Source of the DNA: Anaerolineaceae bacterium
GTDB lineage: Bacteria; Chloroflexota; Anaerolineae; Anaerolineales; Anaerolineaceae
Length of the DNA stretch: 19,057 nucleotides
NCBI GenBank assembly: GCA_021107195.1
Contig: JAIOTF010000328.1
Location: forward strand, 1 to 19,057
Reading direction: 5' to 3'
Position numbers and translations under genes: made by a program. The notes beneath the pieces are model-generated. The model saw only the letters and a program-made list of their open reading frames with translations. It had not been told where the DNA came from and did not search any database. This document shows positions 13,965 to 19,057 of this stretch, in pieces. Each line of letters opens with the position of its first letter. Position 1 is the stretch's first letter.

Positions 13965-16730
13965 ATGACAGACAAACAACCGAATTACAATTTTCATGAA
14001 CCGGTGCAGATTGCCGAATTCATCGGCCGCGACCAGCATATTACCGGCTTCACTGCTCAACAGGTGGAGCAGATCATTGAAAAAGTGCTGGTTTTTTTCC
14101 GCGAAGGCGCAAATTTTCTGCCGGTTGCGGGCCAGGGTGAAGCCTTTGCCATCGAATGCAATGGCGAGAAGCTGGTCTTCAAGCCGGGGGCAGCCCACCA
14201 GTTAGCCTTTCTCCGTAACACGCGCGCCTATTTGCTTTCCCTGACCATCAACCGGGAATACCGGCGCTGGGCGACGTGCTTTGTTTCTCTGGCCGGGAAA
14301 ATGGATGTGCGCCAGGTGACCGAAGGCCTGCCCATGGTGTATACGGAATGGATCATCCCGACCGGCGGGGAGGGTTTGCAGGCGCAGCCTGAACAGAAAC
14401 GGCTGACCGACATTGCGGAAGCGATGCACAGCCATCCGGCCTTTGTCATCCTCGGGGAACCGGGTTCGGGCAAAACCACCACCCAGCAAAAGGTCGCCTT
14501 TGATGAGGCCCGCCGCGTTCTGGAAGGGGAACAGAGGCGCATCCCGCTGTTTGTGCGCCTCAGCCAGCAGGGTGCACAGGATCCTTATGCATTTCTTCAA
14601 ACGGAATGGGAACGGCGCACCGACATCTCCTTTGCGGAGGCGCTGGCTGCCGGTCAGATCCTGATCCTGGCGGACGGGATCAATGAAATCCCGCGTGAGC
14701 AAATGAACGAACGCCTGAAAGCCTGGCGGATTTTTGAGCTGGAGCACCGCGGGGCCAACCAGTTGATCTTCAGCGGGCGGCGCATGGATTACGACAACCA
14801 GCTTAACCTGCCGCGGGTGCTGGTCGAGCCGCTGGATGATGAGCGCATCACGACTTTTTTGCAGCGCCATCATGCTGAAGGCATGCAGGAACTGCTGGAC
14901 GATCCCCGCAGCCGGCTGCGCGAGATGGCCGGCAATCCGTTGAACCTGTTTGTGCTGACGATGGTCTTTCACAAGGCAGGTAAGAATTTGCAGTTACTCT
15001 CTAACCGCGGACGGCTGTTTGAGGCTTTCACCTTTTATTTATTGAACAATGAGCAAAATTGGCATCCGGACCGGCTCAGCGTGGATGCCAAAGTGAGCCT
15101 GCTTTCCGGTCTGGCTTTCGCCATGCAGCAGCAGGGACAGGGAACCACCTTTGCCCTGGCAGATGCCAACCGCGCTTTGCCGGACAACGTGCTGGTGATG
15201 GGCGAAGCTGTGCCGGTTGAGCGGATGAAGTTTTTCCGTTTTGGGCGCGGGGCAGATGTGCTCGACCCGGCTGTACGGCCGGATGTGCACTTTTATCATC
15301 ACCTGCTGCAGGAATATTTTGCGGCCCGCGAACTGCTGCGCCGCTTCAACAGCGGGGAAGACCTTTCGGCGCTGTGGCAGGCACCTCGTTTTGTGGATGA
15401 GGATGGGATGGAAGAGGCCGGTCTGGGGGAATGGGACCCGCTGCCGGAGCCGCCTACCAGCGGCTGGGAAGTGACCATCATTCTGGCGGCCGGCCTGTCG
15501 CGCAGCCCTGAAAAGTTGATCGATGCCGTGCGCGGGGTCAACCCGATCCTGGCCGGGCGCTGCCTGGATGAGGCCGGGCTTGCTGTAACGACGTCCGGGG
15601 AAGAGAACAACCCGCTGAAAGCGGTGCGGGAAGACATACGCGCTGACTTGCTGGCTGACCTGTATGACCCCCACTGCCACCTGCGCGCTCGCTTGCTGAG
15701 CGGTACTGTGCTGGGGCGGATTGGCGACCCGCGTTTCAAACCTGAAACGATCAACGGGGTGCAGGTGATCCTGCCGACCCTGGTGGACGTGCCGGGCGGA
15801 GAATACCGGATCGGCAGCCCGCAAGGAGAAGCGGAGGCCTATGATGATGAACACCCACCTACGCCGGTTACCTTGCCCGCCTTTCAGATCGGCAAATGGC
15901 CGGTGACCAACGCCGGGTATGCCTGCTTTATGGATGCCGGCGGCTATCAAACTGAAGCTTATTGGCAAACGGACCTGGCGCGGTGCTGGCTGGCGGGGGA
16001 AGAGGTGACCGGCGGGCAGTTTCAGACCTGGTTGAATGTCTGGAAATGGTTGCAAAGCCTCGGCGACGTGCGCCAGGCGCTGGAGTCCAGCGGCAACTAT
16101 ACCCCGCAGCAGATTGATTTCTATGAACACGTTGCAGGGTTGACGGGAGAGGAATTGAAGGCTGAGTTGGGCGAAAGTCTTGCTGAAAAATCGCGCACAC
16201 AGCCTGCTTTCTGGCGGGATGTCCAATACAATACTCCCTCCCAGCCGGTGGTGGGCATCACCTGGTTTGAGGCCCGGGCGTACTGTGCCTGGCTGGCTGC
16301 CCTGACGGGCAAACCCTGGCGCCTGCCAACCGAAGCCGAGTGGGAAGCGGCGGCGCGCGGTCTGCCCCGGCGCGGCAAATCCCGAAAATACCCCTGGGGA
16401 GAGGAATGGGACCCGGTGCGGGCCAACACCCTGGAAGGGCGTGTCATGCGGCCGTCACCGGTGGGCGCCTTTGCCGCGGCGGGAGGGGCGGGCCCCTTCA
16501 AGGCCGAAGACCAGGCCGGTAATGTATGGGAGTGGACCAGCAGCCTGTATTTGCCCTATCCTTATGATCCTGTAAAGAGTGAGCAGCCAGAGGCAGAAGG
16601 AGAGCGCGTGCTGCGCGGCGGCTCCTGGGACGATGATCGTTGGGCTGCCCGCTGTGCGTCCCGTATCAGGCTCCTTCCCCGGTTACTTCGACTACACTTT
16701 CGGGTTTCGGGTTGTTCTCCCTGGCTCTGA
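13965..16730 (+). CDS. NACHT NTPase fused to SUMF1/FGE-like (C-type-lectin fold) sensor, frameshifted at 3' end
   Basis: A 921-residue NLR-like STAND protein. It starts with YNFHEPVQIAEFIGRD (8-23), matching the motif in the TIR protein. An N-terminal region (30-155) is followed by the NACHT domain: Walker A GEPGSGKTTT (164-173), Walker B QILILADGINE (231-241), sensor QLIFSGRR, and a GNPLNL helix-bundle motif. FYHHLLQEYFAAREL (443-457) is typical of the arm after NACHT. A SUMF1-like domain begins at about 604 (VDVPGGEYRIGS) and includes WRLPTEAEWEAAARG, GNVWEWTSS and RGGSW. The catalytic cysteines of true formylglycine-generating enzymes are absent, so it is probably a binding module. From about residue 906 the frame is wrong: dropping one C of CCCC (16677-16680) gives GYFDYTFGFRVVLPG and a TGA at 16741-16743. 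ATG 13965 is preferred (AGGGAGAGG 8 bases before); ATG 13944 is possible. Confidence 0.92.
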   Translation: MTDKQPNYNFHEPVQIAEFIGRDQHITGFTAQQVEQIIEKVLVFFREGANFLPVAGQGEAFAIECNGEKLVFKPGAAHQLAFLRNTRAYLLSLTINREYRRWATCFVSLAGKMDVRQVTEGLPMVYTEWIIPTGGEGLQAQPEQKRLTDIAEAMHSHPAFVILGEPGSGKTTTQQKVAFDEARRVLEGEQRRIPLFVRLSQQGAQDPYAFLQTEWERRTDISFAEALAAGQILILADGINEIPREQMNERLKAWRIFELEHRGANQLIFSGRRMDYDNQLNLPRVLVEPLDDERITTFLQRHHAEGMQELLDDPRSRLREMAGNPLNLFVLTMVFHKAGKNLQLLSNRGRLFEAFTFYLLNNEQNWHPDRLSVDAKVSLLSGLAFAMQQQGQGTTFALADANRALPDNVLVMGEAVPVERMKFFRFGRGADVLDPAVRPDVHFYHHLLQEYFAARELLRRFNSGEDLSALWQAPRFVDEDGMEEAGLGEWDPLPEPPTSGWEVTIILAAGLSRSPEKLIDAVRGVNPILAGRCLDEAGLAVTTSGEENNPLKAVREDIRADLLADLYDPHCHLRARLLSGTVLGRIGDPRFKPETINGVQVILPTLVDVPGGEYRIGSPQGEAEAYDDEHPPTPVTLPAFQIGKWPVTNAGYACFMDAGGYQTEAYWQTDLARCWLAGEEVTGGQFQTWLNVWKWLQSLGDVRQALESSGNYTPQQIDFYEHVAGLTGEELKAELGESLAEKSRTQPAFWRDVQYNTPSQPVVGITWFEARAYCAWLAALTGKPWRLPTEAEWEAAARGLPRRGKSRKYPWGEEWDPVRANTLEGRVMRPSPVGAFAAAGGAGPFKAEDQAGNVWEWTSSLYLPYPYDPVKSEQPEAEGERVLRGGSWDDDRWAARCASRIRLLPRLLRLHFRVSGCSPWL

Positions 16731-16749
16731 TTCTGGTTCCTGATGACGA

Positions 16750-16766
16750 ACAACCTGAAAGGTTGT
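16750..16766. other. Hairpin just after the NACHT-SUMF1 gene
   Basis: A perfect 7-bp stem, ACAACCT (16750-16756) with AGGTTGT (16760-16766), encloses GAA. It lies 6 bases after the stop in the restored reading frame and no T tract follows, so it is a poor terminator. Its position directly after the SUMF1-fold 3' end resembles the hairpin found downstream of variable regions in diversity-generating retroelement target genes. That interpretation is tentative because no reverse transcriptase or template repeat is visible. Confidence 0.45.
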
Positions 16767-16773
16767 GAAGTGT

Positions 16774-16880
16774 ATCCCCGGAGCGCAGCGCAGGGGACTT
16801 CTGGATTCTGGTTTCTGCGGTTCTGTCCCCGAAGGGGGATGTTCGGGGGAGGCTTGCTCCCGCGGAGGGAGCCGAAAATA
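16774..16880. repeat. GC-rich cluster of small inverted repeats
   Basis: The stretch between the NACHT gene and the small gene at 16941 contains successive palindromes: TCCCC...GGGGA enclosing GGAGCGCAGCGCAG, then TCCCCGAAGGGGGA, then GGGAGG...CTCCC and GAGGGAGCC arms. GATTCTGGTT also occurs twice nearby (16729-16738 and 16803-16812). It resembles small palindromic intergenic elements, and its GTCCCC-to-GGGGGA design recurs at 18547-18565. No convincing open frame is present. Confidence 0.4.
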
Positions 16881-16940
16881 CGCCAATTATGGTAGACTGG
16901 AAATGCAGTCAGCATTATGCAAGTCACACAGGAGGACAGG

Positions 16941-17246
16941 ATGAGTGTATTCAGGAATTTATTCTACAAGCCATTTTCTCCGGAGCATAAGCAAGAGATA
17001 GATTCCTTGCTGGCTGAGTTGATCAGGATCGGCGAGCGGGATGATTTTCTCTCCGAACGCCCGGGGCCGCCTTTTAATGGTCATTGCCGCCACATGCGCG
17101 CGCGTGAGATTGGCAGGCGGCTGGATGAGATCGGCGGGTTTGATCTGATGGAATACATCTACCTGCGTGTCAGGAAGAAACTTGGGTTAGCTCTGGCTTC
17201 TCATCTGGAGTACGCCTGGGCTGAGATCGGTACCTGGATGAGCTGA
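16941..17246 (+). CDS. Small conserved-looking soluble protein, function unknown
   Basis: A 101-residue protein beginning MSVFRNLFYKPFSPEH. It is mainly helical, with charged and amphipathic stretches (EIDSLLAELIRIGERDDF, HMRAREIGRRLDEIGGFDLMEYIYLRVRKKLG) and the tail YAWAEIGTWMS. No enzymatic motif is visible. I have a weak impression of similar small proteins carrying an RAR-IG-RL-EIGG motif elsewhere but cannot name the family. GGAGG lies 5 bases before ATG 16941, which decides this start over ATG 16917. It follows the NACHT gene by about 200 bases containing palindromes, so it may or may not belong to that system. Confidence 0.65.
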   Translation: MSVFRNLFYKPFSPEHKQEIDSLLAELIRIGERDDFLSERPGPPFNGHCRHMRAREIGRRLDEIGGFDLMEYIYLRVRKKLGLALASHLEYAWAEIGTWMS

Positions 17247-17282
17247 TCGTTTTCATCCAATTGAAATGATAATCAACAAACG

Positions 17283-17314
17283 CCTCCCCTAAATTCGGCA
17301 GAATTTGGGGGAGG
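17283..17314. terminator. Long inverted repeat between convergent genes, possible terminator
   Basis: CCTCCCCTAAATTC (17283-17296) pairs with GAATTTGGGGGAGG (17301-17314) around a GGCA loop, 14 bp with a single wobble. It lies 37 bases after the stop of the small plus-strand gene and before the 3' end of the minus-strand transporter gene. The sequence after the stem on the plus strand is TTTGGGTGGG, with a clean TTTTT only at 17329-17333, so termination is plausible but not textbook. The rest of the gap to 17510 holds only a weak ATTTTTC/GAAAAAT hairpin (17414-17431). Confidence 0.55.
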
Positions 17315-17510
17315 TTTGGGTGGGGGTGTTTTTGGCCGGTATTTTGTGTGTATGCGGGCTGGTTTCTATTTTCAACCGCACCCCATCCTGGCTTACGCTG
17401 TACAAGGTTCTCCATTTTTCTGACGAAAAATAGGGAAGGAATGTAAATAGCTAAAACGAGGTTTTTCTTTTGCGTTGATATGCTTGTGTTTTTGAACGAT
17501 AGAGGTGGAT

Positions 17511-18524
17511 TTATTTCTCCATCCTCTCTTGTGCCGCTTCCAGGATTTCCGTGGTGAAGGCCTGCGAAACGTCCACATCCTCCATTACGTCAAATTCTGT
17601 CAGCATGTCAGCCATGGCCTGCCATTGATCCATCGTCTGCCAGCCGTAGCCCTGTTCGCAGACGGCGTCGGCCAGCTCGCTTTCGAGCATGTATTGTTGG
17701 TGGTCGGCGTCAGCTTCGGGGCCGGCGTATTGCAGCACGATTTGGGCCGTTTCTTCCGGATGCTCCGCCGCGTACTGGATACCTTTGATCGTGGCGGCCA
17801 GGAAGCGGGTCAGCAGTTCGGGCTGTTCAGCCAGTATTTCGTCTGAGGTAACGTAGGTCAATCCCAGGGTGGGCACGCCATAATCGGCTGCATCCCATAC
17901 CACCAGTTCGTACCCCCAGCTTTGCAGCAGGTAGGGTTCGTTGGATTTGTAGAGGGGGTAGATATCGATCTTGCCTTCTGAGAGGATGCGCGGGTCAAAG
18001 CCCACATTGATCAGCTCCACCTGGTCGCTTTCCAGCCCGGCGGCCTTCATCAGGGCGAACAGGTCAGGCGGGGGGGTGCCTTTATAGCCGACTGTGTGTC
18101 CGGCCCAATCTGCCGGGGTTTGTATGCCCGACTCTGCCAGGGCGGCAAAGGCCTGCTGCCCGCGCTGACCGATCAGGGCGATCGAAACCAGCGGCAGACC
18201 CGGGTCGGCCCGGCGCTGGAGCATCACGCCCGCATCCTGGGTGGTGACGTGTACTTTGCCGGCGGCGAGAAGCTGTAGGTGTTCGCCGCGGCCGGGGGAA
18301 TGTTGAATGGTGACTTTCAGGTGCTGTTCTTCAAAATAGCCTTTTTCCTGTGCCACATAAGCGCCCACAAACGGCAGGTTGGCCTGGGGTTTATACCCGG
18401 GCATGAAGGTCATTTCCATCCATTCAGCACCGTCCGCGGTGGGTGTTTCGGCCGGTGCGGTCTGGCAGGCGGTAAGGATGAGGGTGGCGATGAGGGCCAG
18501 GATGAGAGGAAGTTTACGGGTCAT
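17511..18524 (-). CDS. ABC transporter substrate-binding lipoprotein, NMT1/THI5 (SsuA/ThiY/RibY-like) family
   Basis: A 337-residue solute-binding protein anchored outside the membrane. The N-terminus is a lipoprotein signal peptide with lipobox LILTAC (Cys20), followed by a short Thr/Pro linker. The NMT1/THI5 signatures are FVGAYVAQEKGYFEEQHLKV (52-71) and a GEHLQLLAAGKVHVTTQD segment (80-97). Also seen are VGYKGTPPPDLF and IDIYPLYKSNEPYLL. This family binds pyrimidine precursors of thiamine, riboflavin, aliphatic sulfonates or nitrate-like ligands. The sequence feels closest to the ThiY/RibY branch, but the ligand cannot be fixed from here. AAAGGAGT lies 5 bases before the ATG. The permease gene lies upstream on the same strand. 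Confidence 0.86.
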   Translation of the reverse strand: MTRKLPLILALIATLILTACQTAPAETPTADGAEWMEMTFMPGYKPQANLPFVGAYVAQEKGYFEEQHLKVTIQHSPGRGEHLQLLAAGKVHVTTQDAGVMLQRRADPGLPLVSIALIGQRGQQAFAALAESGIQTPADWAGHTVGYKGTPPPDLFALMKAAGLESDQVELINVGFDPRILSEGKIDIYPLYKSNEPYLLQSWGYELVVWDAADYGVPTLGLTYVTSDEILAEQPELLTRFLAATIKGIQYAAEHPEETAQIVLQYAGPEADADHQQYMLESELADAVCEQGYGWQTMDQWQAMADMLTEFDVMEDVDVSQAFTTEILEAAQERMEK

Positions 18525-18547
18525 GGGGACTCCTTTGTGTATTTTGT

Positions 18548-18606
18548 CCCCTTTGTAAAAGGGGGAAAGCTGCGGAGCAGCGGGCGAAGTCCTCCGCAGG
18601 AGGGGG
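18548..18606. repeat. Double-hairpin intergenic palindromic element
   Basis: Two adjacent stems are seen: CCCCTTT (18548-18554) with AAAGGGG (18558-18564) around GTA, and TGCGGAG (18571-18577) with CTCCGCA (18592-18598). A GGAGGGGGG tail follows. It lies directly upstream of the substrate-binding gene, between it and the permease gene. Such elements are typical of dispersed palindromic repeats in environmental genomes and may stabilise or attenuate the mRNA. No known riboswitch was recognised. Confidence 0.45.
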
Positions 18607-18705
18607 GATATCTCAGGCTGAAGAGGCGTGAGTAGTTTGATGGGAAAATCGTTAACAAGTTTGGCAAGATTTCATCTGGCAACGGTATCAGTTAACGTGC
18701 TTGGC

Positions 18706-18724
18706 GGGCGCATGCCATGCGCCC
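18706..18724. repeat. GGGCGCAT/ATGCGCCC palindrome after the permease gene
   Basis: A perfect 8-bp stem, GGGCGCAT (18706-18713) with ATGCGCCC (18717-18724), encloses GCC and lies 10 bases downstream of the permease stop on the minus strand. The motif with a neighbouring CCCCTACG looks like a widespread family of short GC-rich interspersed palindromes. No T tract follows on the minus strand. GTTAAC occurs twice next to it (18651-18656 and 18691-18696), each followed by a TTGGC. Confidence 0.5.
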
Positions 18725-18734
18725 CTACGAAAAA

Positions 18735-19057
18735 TTATTCCTCCACTGCAATGGCCTGCCAGAAGACGATCTTCGTTTCCAGCATATCCAGCAGACGGTA
18801 TAAAACCATTCCGCCCGCCGCCAGCAGCAGGATCGCGGCGAACATATAGGGCAGGTTGAGATTGTTATAGGCCAGCCACATCGTGCGTCCCAGTCCGCCG
18901 GATGCCCCCGTCCATTCGGCCACCACGGCCCCGATCAGCGAGAGCGGGGTGCTGATCTTCAGTGCCGAGAACAGATAGGGCAGGGCGTACGGTACGCGCA
19001 GGTGGAAGAAGGTTTCCCAGCGGCTGGCGTGCCACGAGCGGAACAGATCGAGCATGG
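18735..19057 (-). CDS. ABC transporter permease, binding-protein-dependent (partial, 5' end outside window)
   Basis: The C-terminal 107 or so residues of an inner-membrane permease of the BPD_transp_1 type. The EAA-like loop that contacts the ATPase is visible near the start (WETFFHLRVPYALPYLFSALK), followed by the family-typical LIGAVVAEWTGASGGLG and a last membrane helix (MFAAILLLAAGGMVLYRLLDMLE). The frame continues past the window edge, so the Met at 19055 is internal. It pairs with the downstream NMT1/THI5 lipoprotein; together they form part of a SsuC/ThiX-like importer. The ATPase gene is presumably outside the window. Confidence 0.88.
   Translation of the reverse strand, partial: MLDLFRSWHASRWETFFHLRVPYALPYLFSALKISTPLSLIGAVVAEWTGASGGLGRTMWLAYNNLNLPYMFAAILLLAAGGMVLYRLLDMLETKIVFWQAIAVEE

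Noticed and set aside
15039..16226. A 395-codon minus-strand open frame inside the NACHT-SUMF1 gene
   Set aside because: It is a shadow frame of a GC-rich gene whose sense strand carries unmistakable NACHT and SUMF1 motifs. The antisense translation looks random.
16610..16743. Programmed ribosomal frameshift at the end of the NACHT-SUMF1 gene
   Set aside because: CCCC is followed by no visible stimulatory structure of the usual kind, and the shift needed would affect only the last codons. A homopolymer indel is the simpler explanation.
18525..18734. Thiamine or riboflavin riboswitch upstream of the binding-protein gene
   Set aside because: None of the conserved TPP or FMN riboswitch core sequences was recognised; the region consists of short palindromes instead.

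Overview
The window reads as bacterial chromosome, most likely from Chloroflexota (Anaerolineae-like). That assignment is an inference from gene content: a glutamate-mutase-type MutL ATPase inside a cassette of otherwise obscure membrane proteins, Thr/Pro-rich TPT stalks, an SH3b-tailed DUF389 membrane protein, and a zinc-ribbon protein with repeated LPDWL motifs. No rRNA, tRNA, CRISPR array or transposase was recognised.

Layout. (1) 1-4146, plus strand, mostly metabolic: the 3' tail of an upstream frame, a small HAD/P-type-ATPase-like phosphatase (155-625) coupled by a 4-bp overlap to a DUF389-TPT-SH3b membrane protein (622-1818), a phosphohexomutase (1890-3353), and a TrpF-fold protein (3478-4146) with its own good sigma70 promoter but without the usual catalytic cysteine. 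A perfect 12-bp hairpin at 4169-4198 serves as a bidirectional terminator. (2) 12739-4240, minus strand: eight tightly packed genes, probably one operon. In transcription order they are a small soluble protein, a two-TM protein with a TTG start, a six-TM protein, a large zinc-ribbon/LPDWL-repeat/two-TM protein, another six-TM protein, the GlmL/MutL ATPase, a barrel-sandwich/KOW-like protein, and a two-TM protein with a sortase-like LPTSG tail. No mutase subunit is present, so the ATPase probably serves a membrane complex of unknown function. (3) 13018-17246, plus strand: an NLR-like pair, a TIR effector followed 23 bp later by a NACHT NTPase with a C-terminal SUMF1/C-type-lectin-fold sensor. 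Both proteins carry the same short motif (YNFxxPVQI...F[VI]GRD). This suggests homotypic, possibly amyloid-like, assembly that lets the NACHT sensor template the TIR effector. The last 20 or so codons of the sensor are shifted by an extra C; restoring the frame recovers the canonical SUMF1 ending, followed directly by a hairpin reminiscent of diversity-generating retroelement target genes. A small uncharacterised gene follows. (4) 17511-19057, minus strand: an NMT1/THI5-type ABC substrate-binding lipoprotein and the 3' part of its permease, separated by about 210 bp filled with palindromic elements.

The two strongest leads are the TIR/NACHT-SUMF1 pair with its shared motif and possibly diversified sensor tip, and the orphan GlmL membrane operon.
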